A DNA stretch of 11,509 nucleotides from an uncultured Collinsella sp. (GTDB taxonomy: Bacteria; Actinomycetota; Coriobacteriia; Coriobacteriales; Coriobacteriaceae), in the NCBI GenBank assembly GCA_900549135.1, contig URNI01000059.1:1-11509 (forward strand), in the 5' to 3' direction. The position numbers and the translations under genes were made by a program. Every line of letters starts with the position of its first letter. The stretch's first letter is position 1. Below, in pieces: positions 1-7,005 of this stretch. The notes beneath the pieces were generated by a model that worked only from the letters and a program-made list of their open reading frames with translations, had not been told where the DNA came from and did no database searches.

Positions 1-27
1 GGGCCCGTGGGTTATACCCTAAGAGCA

Positions 28-50
28 AACCACCCTTTTTAAGGGTGGTT
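28..50 (-). terminator. Hairpin downstream of the PTS permease gene
   Basis: A perfect 10-bp stem (28-37 with 41-50) closes a 3-nt loop, 38 bases beyond the permease stop codon. Read on the minus strand, the second arm ends in TT and is followed by TGCTCTT, a broken rather than clean T-tract. A factor-independent terminator for the permease transcript is the likeliest role, though the poor T-tract leaves some doubt. The hairpin could also serve a gene entering from the left. Positions 1-27 show no gene. Confidence 0.6.
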
Positions 51-88
51 CTGATTACAGGGGGCGATGCTATTCGCGTACCGTGGAA

Positions 89-2098
89 TTAGACCAGGCG
101 AGCGTTGATCGTCTTGGCGATCTTGGCGGCGTCGGTGGAACCCTTGACGGTGGCACGGAAGCCCTCGTCCATAAGCGCCTCGGCGACCTTGGAAAGGATC
201 TTGAGATGCGTGGTGCCGGCCTGGGCACCGGGGATGAGCAGGGCGATAGCCACGTTGACGGGAGCGCCGTCCATGGTGTCCCAACCGGTCACGCCGGACT
301 CGTCCTTGACGACGATGACGGCAGCCTCGGTAATGGCGTCGGACTTGGCATGCGGGATGGCGAAGCCCTCCATCATACCCGTGGTGCCCTCGGCCTCGCG
401 GGCCAGGAAGGCATTCATCACGGCGTCGGCGTCGCTGGCGATACCGGCCTTGACAGCCTGGTTGGAAACGAAGCTCAGAGCCTCGTCACGAGAAGCGAAG
501 TCCTCGGCGACAAAGACGTTCTCGACCTTCACGAAGTCGGCAGCCTCGGCCTTGGGAGCCTCGACGGCAGCGGCCTTGGGGGCCTCGACCGGCTTAGCGG
601 AAGCGGCAGGAGCGGCCTTCTGGCTCTTCTCGAAGTCATACTTCTTGAAAGCGACGAACAGGATGCCACCGACCACAGCGCCGATGAGGATCGCGAGAAC
701 CCACAGCGGACCGTTCTCGACAACGGGCAGGACCAGGAAGCCACCGTGAGGCGCCGGATCGTGAACGTTGAACATAATAGTCAGGATCGAGGCGATGGAG
801 GAACCGAGCATCATGATGGGCATGACGGGCCAGATGTTCTTGGTCATGAACGGAATGGCGCCCTCGGTGATGTGGGTGCAACCAAGGATGAGGTTGACGA
901 CACCGGCGTCATGGTCCTCCTGGCTGAAGTACTTCTTGCCGACAACGACGGCGAAGGTGGTGATCAGCGGCGGAACGATGCAGGCGGCGGAAACGGCAGC
1001 CATGAAGTTGGTGCCGAAGTTGTAGGTATCGGTGCCAACACCGGCGGCCAGTGCCTCGGTGAGCATAGCGGTACCGGTAACGTAAGCAGCCTTGTTGACC
1101 GGGCCGCCCATGTCAAAGGCGCACATGCAGCCGATGGCAAGACCCAGGACAACGGCGCCAGAGGCGGACAGGCCCTTGAGGAAGTCCATCATGGCGGTGT
1201 TGATGGCAGCCATGGGGCCGGAAATGCCGAGCATGACCAGGCCGACGATAGCCGTCGAGAACAGCGGGTACAGGAAGATAGCCTTGAGGCCGTCCAGGTT
1301 CTTGGGCAGACCGGCAAAGACCTTCTCGAGCAGCAGGATGACATAACCGGCGAGGAAGCCGCCGACGATGCCGCCCAGGAAGCCGAAGCCCACGCCGGTG
1401 CCACCGGCGTCGATCATGCCGGTCTCGGCGTTAACAGGCAGGCCCTGGATGGCGATCATACCGGCAACAAAGCCGGGGACGAGTGCCGGGCGCTTGCCGA
1501 TGGACTCGGCGATGTAGGCGGAAAGCACGGGAACCATGAGGTTCATGGCAATGCCGCCGATGATCTTGAGCATAGCAGCAAAGCTGTTGTAGTCAGACGC
1601 CGTCGAATCGAAGGACGTAATGCCCCACAGGAACGAAACGGCGGTCAGAACACCACCAGCAACGACGAAGACCAGCATGTGGCTGACGCCGTTCATGAGG
1701 TGCTTGTAGATGATGTGGCCGATGGACTCCTTCTCCTCAACCTCGTCCTCGACATCGGCAGCGGCTGCAACCGTGCTGTCGCCCTTAGCGGCGAGCGCGC
1801 GGTCAATCAACTTACCGGCGGCCTCAACGGACAGGGCCTTGGAAACACCAACGGAAACCATGGGCTTGCCGGCGAAACGCTCGGCCTGGACATCCTTATC
1901 GGCTGCGACGACGACGGCCTTGGCGCCAGCGATCTCACTCTTGGTGAGCTCGTTCTCGACACCGACCTGGCCATGAGTCTCGACCTTAATGGTCAGACCG
2001 CGCTCGGCAGCTGCCTTCTCCAGCGCCTCCTTCGCCATGAAGGTGTGCGCAATGCCGGTCGGGCAACCGGTGGCGGCGATGATGTCAAACTTAGCCAT
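89..2098 (-). CDS. fruA: PTS fructose-family permease, fused EIIB-EIIC-EIIA
   Basis: This membrane permease takes up and phosphorylates a sugar, most likely fructose, using phosphate passed from HPr. The 669-residue protein has three domains. IIB is at about 1-105, with CPTGIAHT at 12-19 and phospho-Cys12. IIC is at about 125-485, hydrophobic and multi-spanning, with the family motif CTHITEGAIPF (407-417) and HDPAPHGG (446-453). IIA is at about 521-669, with GFAIPHAKSD carrying phospho-His583. An Ala/Pro/Lys-rich linker containing VEAPKA twice (about 492-520) joins IIC to IIA. The ATG at 2098 has AAGGAGG (2104-2110) five bases upstream, so the in-frame TTG at 2170 is not preferred. The B-C-A order differs from the A-B-C order of Bacillus subtilis FruA. 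No 1-phosphofructokinase gene lies beside it in the window, so the substrate is inferred from family. An adjacent divergent SIS-domain regulator probably controls it. Confidence 0.88.
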   Translation of the reverse strand: MAKFDIIAATGCPTGIAHTFMAKEALEKAAAERGLTIKVETHGQVGVENELTKSEIAGAKAVVVAADKDVQAERFAGKPMVSVGVSKALSVEAAGKLIDRALAAKGDSTVAAAADVEDEVEEKESIGHIIYKHLMNGVSHMLVFVVAGGVLTAVSFLWGITSFDSTASDYNSFAAMLKIIGGIAMNLMVPVLSAYIAESIGKRPALVPGFVAGMIAIQGLPVNAETGMIDAGGTGVGFGFLGGIVGGFLAGYVILLLEKVFAGLPKNLDGLKAIFLYPLFSTAIVGLVMLGISGPMAAINTAMMDFLKGLSASGAVVLGLAIGCMCAFDMGGPVNKAAYVTGTAMLTEALAAGVGTDTYNFGTNFMAAVSAACIVPPLITTFAVVVGKKYFSQEDHDAGVVNLILGCTHITEGAIPFMTKNIWPVMPIMMLGSSIASILTIMFNVHDPAPHGGFLVLPVVENGPLWVLAILIGAVVGGILFVAFKKYDFEKSQKAAPAASAKPVEAPKAAAVEAPKAEAADFVKVENVFVAEDFASRDEALSFVSNQAVKAGIASDADAVMNAFLAREAEGTTGMMEGFAIPHAKSDAITEAAVIVVKDESGVTGWDTMDGAPVNVAIALLIPGAQAGTTHLKILSKVAEALMDEGFRATVKGSTDAAKIAKTINARLV

Positions 2099-2120
2099 GT
2101 GTCCCTCCTTCTTGAGTACA

Positions 2121-2160
2121 GCGCCCGCGGGCGCTCCCCTACACGCGCTTCGATGCGCGT
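2121..2160 (-). other. Two hairpins in the permease mRNA leader
   Basis: Between the permease start and its candidate promoter lie a perfect 14-bp palindrome GCGCCCGCGGGCGC (2121-2134) and a 6-bp stem with 6-nt loop (2143-2148 with 2155-2160). Both would form in the permease leader RNA, the first about 10 bases upstream of the Shine-Dalgarno sequence. On the plus strand the second hairpin is followed by TTTTT (2160-2164). It therefore resembles a terminator for transcription running antisense out of the permease gene towards the regulator. A regulatory function is inference. Confidence 0.4.
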
Positions 2161-2174
2161 TTTTCCACAACTGA

Positions 2175-2203
2175 AAGATACCAACCTACCGTCCGCGTGA
2201 GAA
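2175..2203 (-). promoter_or_regulatory. Candidate promoter for the PTS permease
   Basis: Read on the minus strand, TTCTCA (2198-2203, 4 of 6 to the -35 consensus) is separated by 17 bp from TATCTT (2175-2180, 4 of 6 to the -10 consensus). Transcription would start near 2168 and give a leader of about 70 nt containing both GC-rich hairpins. The matches are modest, and the choice rests mainly on spacing and position. A TGAAAG motif (2172-2177) overlaps the -10 box. Confidence 0.35.
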
Positions 2204-2223
2204 GAGCTAAGGTGCAAATCTCC

Positions 2224-2268
2224 GGTGAAAGGTTCTTTCATAACCGTAAACGGTAGGTGAAAGTTTAC
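2224..2268. promoter_or_regulatory. Cluster of inverted repeats, candidate operator of the RpiR-type regulator
   Basis: The segment contains several overlapping symmetric elements: TGAAAG-GTT-CTTTCA (2226-2240, perfect 6-bp arms), ACCGT-AA-ACGGT (2243-2254), GTAAAC and GTTTAC spaced by 11 bp (2246-2268), and GGTGAAAG repeated directly at 2224 and 2256, 32 bp or about three helical turns apart. It lies between the divergent permease and regulator genes, where an SIS-domain regulator would be expected to bind. Which element is the true operator cannot be told from the sequence. Confidence 0.5.
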
Positions 2269-2316
2269 CATCAACACTTGAAACGGCAAGGTGTATCTTG
2301 TAATTGAAAATGCCCG

Positions 2317-2322
2317 TATACT
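2317..2322 (+). promoter_or_regulatory. Candidate -10 box of the regulator gene
   Basis: TATACT matches 5 of 6 positions of the -10 consensus and lies 48 bases upstream of the regulator ATG. No good -35 hexamer sits at 16-18 bp. An alternative pair is TTGAAA (2278-2283) with TGTAAT (2299-2304), at a short 15-bp spacing. The promoter is therefore only placed approximately. Confidence 0.35.
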
Positions 2323-2370
2323 ATGGCATTGCAAATCAAGCTAGATTTTCATGCCAACCAGGAGCCATCC

Positions 2371-3228
2371 ATGACCGATAGTAGCAAGAGCGCACTTTCC
2401 CTCATTAGCACCCATCAGGGATACAGCGAGTCCGAGCAGCGCATTGTCGACTATATATTGGAGCACCAGTCCGAGGCTCCACGCCTCACGGCGGCTCAGC
2501 TCTCACGCGCCGCCGCCACGTCCGAGGCGACCGTTTCGCGCTTCTGCCGCAAGCTTGGCTTTGGTAGCTTCCGCAGCTTTCAGTTTTCGTTGGCGAGGGA
2601 TTTGGAAAGCCAGCGTAACGAGGGCCTGACTGACGAGGTCTCGCTCGACAATATGGAGCAGAGCCTTAAGAATATCCTGGCTGCCAAGGTGAGCGAGCTT
2701 AATGCGACCATCGACGGGATCGACCACGATACGCTGGCGGCTGTTGTGCATGCCCTTAAGCATGCAGGGGTTATTGAGTTTGCAGCTGTGGGCAATACGA
2801 ACGCGGTCGCGCTCGATGCGACGTTTAAGTTTTCGCAGCTGGGCCTGCGCTGCATGGCGAGCACCATTAGCGAGACATCAATCGGTTTTGCGCTCACGTT
2901 ACGCCCGGGTGACGTCATCGTGCTAATCTCAAACTCTGGCAAATCGCGCCGACTGAATCGCATGGCAAAAGCGGCTCGCAACTGCGGCGCAACCGTAGTC
3001 GTCATCAGCAGCGACAGCAAATCCCCGCTCGCGCGCCTGGCAGACTACACTTTTAATACCGTCAACCACGAAGCGCTGCTGACGACGGGCGACTTTGCGT
3101 TCTCTAAGATCAGCGCCACGATGATCATCGAAGTCATCTACAACTTCCTGCTGCCCGAGATTGAAGACGCACGTGAGCATATCAGCTACTACGAGGAGCT
3201 CATCCAGCCGGATAAGGTCGTTGAGTAG
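2371..3228 (+). CDS. RpiR/MurR-family transcriptional regulator (HTH + SIS)
   Basis: This 285-residue protein has the two-domain layout of the RpiR/MurR family. An N-terminal helix-turn-helix domain covers about 1-77, with the DNA-reading segment around AAQLSRAAATSEATVSRF (41-58). A C-terminal SIS phosphosugar-binding domain covers about 125-260, with the sugar-phosphate loop ISNSGKS at 186-192. Such regulators sense a phosphorylated sugar and usually control neighbouring uptake and catabolic genes. The divergent PTS permease is the obvious target, and the phosphosugar made by that permease is the obvious ligand; both are inference. The start is the ATG at 2371, with AGGAG (2360-2364) six bases upstream; a start at 2323 in the same frame lacks such a site. 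The gene converges on recN and ends before a strong terminator. Confidence 0.87.
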   Translation: MTDSSKSALSLISTHQGYSESEQRIVDYILEHQSEAPRLTAAQLSRAAATSEATVSRFCRKLGFGSFRSFQFSLARDLESQRNEGLTDEVSLDNMEQSLKNILAAKVSELNATIDGIDHDTLAAVVHALKHAGVIEFAAVGNTNAVALDATFKFSQLGLRCMASTISETSIGFALTLRPGDVIVLISNSGKSRRLNRMAKAARNCGATVVVISSDSKSPLARLADYTFNTVNHEALLTTGDFAFSKISATMIIEVIYNFLLPEIEDAREHISYYEELIQPDKVVE

Positions 3229-3260
3229 GTAGATTGGGGAGCCGATAGACGCCTCTCGTC

Positions 3261-3414
3261 ACGAAACCCGCCCATCTACTACGTTTTAACCGCAACTGCC
3301 AACCATACACCCAAAATAGAGAAAACCGCAGGTGTTCTACCTGCGGTTTTCTTTTTGCAATTCTTGGCATGGTTGCCGATGCCCTACCAAACGTAGTAGA
3401 TGGACCCGTTTCGT
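3261..3414. repeat. Large interrupted inverted repeat in the convergent intergenic region
   Basis: Three perfectly paired blocks nest around one centre. ACGAAAC (3261-3267) pairs with 3408-3414. The 15-mer CCATCTACTACGTTT (3272-3286) pairs with 3389-3403. The 13-bp terminator stem (3321-3333) pairs with 3339-3351. AACCAT (3301-3306) also pairs with ATGGTT (3369-3374). The arms are about 73 and 76 nt long with unpaired stretches between blocks. No reading frame with a recognisable product covers it. It resembles a decayed palindromic repeat or miniature element that has taken on a terminator role between recN and the regulator. I see no obvious target-site duplication. Confidence 0.7.
3321..3356. 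terminator. Strong terminator shared by the convergent genes
   Basis: A perfect 13-bp stem (3321-3333 with 3339-3351) encloses a 5-nt loop. On the plus strand it is followed by TTTTT (3352-3356), ending the regulator transcript. On the minus strand the stem ends in TTTTC and runs into TCTATTTTGG, so it probably also ends the recN operon. Confidence 0.88.
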
Positions 3415-3449
3415 GGCGGCCGGGTTGGACATGCTTGTGGCGGCTCGAC

Positions 3450-5078
3450 CTAGGCACGCGCCTCCGCAAGCATCTGCCTGGCGTGCGCCAGGCTTGCCTC
3501 GGACTGATCGCCGCTCAACATGCGGGCGATCTCGGCGGTACGCGCTTCGCCGGTTACCTCGTCCAAATGCGTCTGGGGAACATCGCCCGGTTCCTTGCTG
3601 ACGACATAATGCTTGTCAGCCATGACGGCGACCTGCGCCAAGTGGGTTACGACAATCACCTGATGCGTAGCGGCGAGATCTGCCAGCACGCCCGCGAGCG
3701 CACGCGCCGTGGAGCCACCGACGCCAGCATCGACCTCGTCAAACACCAGCGTATCGACACCGTCCGCGTTACCGAGGACAACCTTACTTGCCAACATGAC
3801 GCGGCTGAGCTCGCCGCCCGACGCAATGCGGCGCAGGGGACGTGGAGTCAAACCGGCACCGCTGCGGTATAGCAGCTCGTAGCTCGAAGGACCAACGGGC
3901 GTCCACTCAGCACGGGGAAGATCGCGCGACTCCCAGACGAGCTCGGCGCCGCCCATCTCCAGGCGAGCCATCTGGCGGCCAACCTCGTGACAGAAGCGCG
4001 GGGCCGCCGTATTGCGGGCGCGCTTAAGTGCCTTGGCAGCGGCAAACAACTCGCGCTCAGCGCTCCCGAGTGCCTCACGCGCCTTTTTGATCTGTTCATC
4101 GCCATCATCGACCAGGGACAGCAGCTCTTGCGAGCGATCGCGCATGGCAAAAACATCGTCCATGGTGGGGCCCCACTGACGCAACAGGCCCTTGAGGTCG
4201 GAATACCGCTCACGCATGCGAGCGAGCTCGCGCGGGTCGAAGGCGATGCCATCGCGATAGGCACGAAGCTCATTCGCGCAATCCTCAAGGGAGATACAGG
4301 TATCCGAAAGTGCATCGGTAATGTCGCCGAGTTTGCGATCGACGGTAGCCATTCGGGAAAGCTCTGCCACGGCGCTGTTCACGGCATCGAGCGCTCCCCC
4401 TTCAGAGGCAAGCGATGCATGGGCATCGTTAGCCGTGGCAACCAGTACCTCGGCATGTTCGGAGCGCGGCAGCAGCTCCTCGAGTTCCTCATACTCACCC
4501 GGCTTGGGGTCGACCTCGCCGATGCGCTCGAGGGCAAAGCGCGCCTCCTCGACGCGGCTCCCCTGCGCACGCGAGGCCTCTTCGACACGTCGAACCTCCT
4601 TGGCGGCAGCGCGCGATGCTTTAAAGCAGACGCGGTACGCATCCAGCGCCTCGAGTGCCGGGCGCCCTGCCCATGCATCGACCATCGCAACGTGATGCGC
4701 CGGATCGAGCAAGCGCTGGTGCTCGTGCTGGCCGCACAGATCCATCATCACACCAACGCGCTCCGAAAGCTCGCGCACACTGGCGATGCGGCCGTCAATC
4801 TTCACGCGGCTGCGGCCCTCGGCAGAAAGGCTGCGCTGGACCGTGAAGCCCTCCGTGTCGTGCGGGCCGTCAAACAGCCGCGCCTCGACGCTCGCCAGCG
4901 CCTCGCCCTCGCGCACCGTCGACGAATCCGCGCGCTCACCCAAAATAAGCTTGAGGGCCGAGAGCAGCGCGGTCTTGCCGGCGCCGGTCTCGCCGGTCAG
5001 GACAGTCAGACCGGCACTCGGCACCAGCGTCGCCTCGCGAATGAGTGCAATGTTAGAAACCTGCAGCTCATCGATCAT
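3450..5078 (-). CDS. recN: DNA repair protein RecN (SMC-like ATPase)
   Basis: RecN is a cytoplasmic SMC-like ATPase that acts early in recombinational repair of double-strand breaks. The 542-residue length fits the family (E. coli about 553). Visible motifs are the Walker A GETGAGKT (29-36), a long charged and probably coiled-coil middle, the ABC signature ASGGELSRVML (419-429), Walker B LVFDEVDAG (444-452) with D447 and E448, and the switch-region His479 in VVTHLAQV. The ATG at 5078 lies inside the end of nadK (11-bp overlap). GGAG sits six bases upstream, so translation is probably coupled to nadK. It is the last gene of the efp-to-recN run and ends about 100 bp before the shared terminator. 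No ArgR gene precedes it, unlike in Bacillus. Confidence 0.95.
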   Translation of the reverse strand: MIDELQVSNIALIREATLVPSAGLTVLTGETGAGKTALLSALKLILGERADSSTVREGEALASVEARLFDGPHDTEGFTVQRSLSAEGRSRVKIDGRIASVRELSERVGVMMDLCGQHEHQRLLDPAHHVAMVDAWAGRPALEALDAYRVCFKASRAAAKEVRRVEEASRAQGSRVEEARFALERIGEVDPKPGEYEELEELLPRSEHAEVLVATANDAHASLASEGGALDAVNSAVAELSRMATVDRKLGDITDALSDTCISLEDCANELRAYRDGIAFDPRELARMRERYSDLKGLLRQWGPTMDDVFAMRDRSQELLSLVDDGDEQIKKAREALGSAERELFAAAKALKRARNTAAPRFCHEVGRQMARLEMGGAELVWESRDLPRAEWTPVGPSSYELLYRSGAGLTPRPLRRIASGGELSRVMLASKVVLGNADGVDTLVFDEVDAGVGGSTARALAGVLADLAATHQVIVVTHLAQVAVMADKHYVVSKEPGDVPQTHLDEVTGEARTAEIARMLSGDQSEASLAHARQMLAEARA

Positions 5079-5928
5079 GACGGACTCCGTAGAAAACGCG
5101 GCTCACCGAGTTATAGAAGCTCTCGGGGCCGTAATCGAGGAGCAGCACATCTCCGGGCCCGCGGCGCACAGCCACGCTCTCAACGGTGCCATCGCAGGTA
5201 ATAAACTGTCCATCGATAGCAATCGCCGGAACACTCGGGCGATCATCGGACATAAAGATTTCGACGACATCGCTCGGCGAAGTCAAGAAGGCACGGGCCT
5301 GAATGGTGTGCGGCGCAATGGGTACGCAGACCATGCCCGTATAGTCGGGGCTCACGATGGGGCCACCGGCGCTGAGCGCGTAACCCGTAGAACCAGTCGC
5401 CGTGGACACGACCACGCCGTCGCCACGCAGTCGGTCGATATGGTGACCGGACACCGTGATGTCGAACTCGACCATATCGGACAACGGACCGCGGGTAAGC
5501 GCCATGTCGTTGAGGGCGAAGGTGCGCACGACATCCTTCGTACCGTCTTCGCGCACGGACACGATATCCGCGGCGATGGTAGCGCGACGGCTCACATGCA
5601 GCTCGCCGGACAGGGCGTCGCTCACGACTTGCAGAATGTCGCGCTCCTCGGGACTCGCAGCAGTTAAAAAGCCCAGGTGACCATAGGAAAGACCGAGGAT
5701 AGGAATCTCGCGATGGTTGAGGATGCGGGCAGCGCGCAGCAACGTACCGTCGCCGCCGAGCGTAATGACCAGATCGGAGCCGTCAATATCAGGCGTGCTC
5801 TGAATCTTGGATCGCTGGTCGGCAGCCCATGCCACCTCATAGCCCTGGCGCGTCAGCCAAAGCTCGAGCATCAGGCCGCTCTCGACCGCCTCTTGCTTGT
5901 AATAATTGGGAACCAGAAAGACCTTCAT
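5068..5928 (-). CDS. nadK: NAD kinase
   Basis: This cytoplasmic enzyme phosphorylates NAD to NADP. The 286-residue protein shows the kinase signature GGDGTLLRAAR (58-68), the GLSYGHLGFL segment (79-88), the NAD-binding ALND (138-141, more often NE in this family) and the glycine-rich STATGSTGYALSAGGP (175-190). The start ATG at 5928 overlaps the tlyA stop in an ATGA arrangement. No clear Shine-Dalgarno sequence precedes it, so re-initiation after tlyA is likely. The 3' end overlaps recN by 11 bp. The tlyA-nadK-recN order matches Mycobacterium tuberculosis. Confidence 0.95.
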   Translation of the reverse strand: MKVFLVPNYYKQEAVESGLMLELWLTRQGYEVAWAADQRSKIQSTPDIDGSDLVITLGGDGTLLRAARILNHREIPILGLSYGHLGFLTAASPEERDILQVVSDALSGELHVSRRATIAADIVSVREDGTKDVVRTFALNDMALTRGPLSDMVEFDITVSGHHIDRLRGDGVVVSTATGSTGYALSAGGPIVSPDYTGMVCVPIAPHTIQARAFLTSPSDVVEIFMSDDRPSVPAIAIDGQFITCDGTVESVAVRRGPGDVLLLDYGPESFYNSVSRVFYGVRHDR

Positions 5929-6737
5929 AGCATTGCAGCTTTCTCGCTCATAACCGATACCTGGGATTGCAGCTCGTCTTGCGAGCGGTCGCCAGGGTCA
6001 AATCTCGTGCCGTACAGGAAAAACTCAACGTTGCCCTTGGCACCATGAATGGGTGACACGCACACATCGACCGGAAAGAGGCCCTTGGCAGCAAAGAGTT
6101 TAACCGCCGCCACGAGTGTATCGCGGCGCACGGCGGGATCGGTCACAATGCCGCCCTCGCCCACCAGCGCCGCCGGAGCCTCAAACTGCGGCTTTACGAG
6201 CGTGCAGAATGCACCCGTAGGCGCCAGGCACGCCAGCACCGCATCGATAATGTTCGCGATGCTGGTAAACGAGACATCACACACTGCCAGGTCGATGGCG
6301 CCGGCATAGCCAAGCTCAGGCAGCTGCGTCACGTTGGTGCGCTCATGCAGCATCACGCGATCGTCCTGACGCAACGACCAATCAAACTGGGCGCGACCCA
6401 CGTCCACCGAGACAACGGTCGCAGCTCCGCGCTTGAGCAGGCAATCGGTAAAACCGCCGGTAGAGCAGCCCACATCCAGACAGGCAAGGCCCGTCGGATT
6501 GATGCCAAACGCATCAAGCGCGCCTTCGAGCTTAAGACCGCCGCGGCCAACATAGGGAATGCGCCCCTTCACGTGCAGCGGCAGCCCCGGGATCACCTTA
6601 AGGCCCGGCGAAGTCAAGCGCTCGCCGCCACTCGAGACCAAGCCGGCCATAAGAGTGCGAAGGGCATCCGCGCGATCGGCGCAGATGCCCTGTGAAATCA
6701 GTTCGTCATCAAGACGCACGCGTTTCATGAATGCCAT
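5925..6737 (-). CDS. tlyA: TlyA-family rRNA 2'-O-methyltransferase
   Basis: TlyA proteins methylate ribose 2'-OH groups of 16S and/or 23S rRNA using S-adenosylmethionine; the mycobacterial enzyme is linked to capreomycin sensitivity, and many relatives are labelled hemolysin A. From the ATG at 6737 the protein has 270 residues. An S4 RNA-binding domain lies at about 5-60. A FtsJ-like methyltransferase domain follows, with SAM motif LDVGCSTGGF (87-96) and a full K-D-K-E catalytic set read as K69 (GGLKL), D154 (CDVSF), K182 (VKPQFEA) and E238 (GNVEFF). The start is uncertain: neither the ATG at 6737 nor the in-frame ATG at 6728 has a good ribosome-binding site. It sits 26 bp after xseB and overlaps nadK by 4 bp. 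Confidence 0.92.
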   Translation of the reverse strand: MAFMKRVRLDDELISQGICADRADALRTLMAGLVSSGGERLTSPGLKVIPGLPLHVKGRIPYVGRGGLKLEGALDAFGINPTGLACLDVGCSTGGFTDCLLKRGAATVVSVDVGRAQFDWSLRQDDRVMLHERTNVTQLPELGYAGAIDLAVCDVSFTSIANIIDAVLACLAPTGAFCTLVKPQFEAPAALVGEGGIVTDPAVRRDTLVAAVKLFAAKGLFPVDVCVSPIHGAKGNVEFFLYGTRFDPGDRSQDELQSQVSVMSEKAAML

Positions 6738-6763
6738 CAACCATTCGTATCCGGAGATGCGGC

Positions 6764-7003
6764 CTAGCTATCCTGGGATTCGTTTGCCGCATCCTCATCG
6801 TATTCCTGCTCGAGCTTGTCGGCCTCACGCGGCGTCAACTCAAACTTGTCGACCATATCGACCGCGCGGGAGCCAAGCTCAATCGCTTCGTCAAACAGAT
6901 CGAGTGAACGCTCCAAGGACGTATCCTTGGAGCGAACGGTAGCGATGATCTGGTCCAGACGGTCCGAGATCTCGTCGAAGTTGCGGACGGAACCCTCTGG
7001 CAT
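6764..7003 (-). CDS. xseB: Exodeoxyribonuclease VII small subunit
   Basis: The small subunit binds the XseA large subunit to form exonuclease VII, which degrades single-stranded DNA. The 79-residue length is typical. The core at about 8-60 has the family pattern NFDEISDRLDQI, then SLERSLDLFDEAIELG and a helical second half; the tail after about 62 is acidic. The ATG at 7003 lies two bases after the nusB stop, and its GAGGAG ribosome-binding site is formed by the last two sense codons of nusB. No xseA gene is present in the window, although the subunits are often neighbours, so the partner must be encoded elsewhere. Confidence 0.9.
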   Translation of the reverse strand: MPEGSVRNFDEISDRLDQIIATVRSKDTSLERSLDLFDEAIELGSRAVDMVDKFELTPREADKLEQEYDEDAANESQDS

Positions 7004-7005
7004 GG

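Noticed and set aside
83..2200. A 705-codon open frame on the plus strand antisense to the whole permease gene
   Set aside because: The minus-strand frame has clear PTS domains and a strong ribosome-binding site. The antisense frame is low-complexity, without recognisable domains, and stays open because the real gene avoids TTA, CTA and TCA codons.
1993..2334. A small minus-strand frame covering the permease start and its spacer
   Set aside because: It is out of frame with the permease, has no ribosome-binding site and overlaps the probable promoter and operator region.
3261..3414. CRISPR or tandem repeat array
   Set aside because: The repeated units are a single inverted pair around one centre, with no regularly spaced direct repeats.
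3200..3601. Small frames on both strands across the convergent spacer, sharing a KRSRW peptide
   Set aside because: The shared peptide is explained by the inverted repeat itself. The frames cross a terminator and the end of recN and lack a convincing start.
3987..5201. A 404-codon plus-strand frame antisense to recN
   Set aside because: It is a shadow of the RecN coding frame, shows no family motif, and recN carries all expected ATPase motifs.
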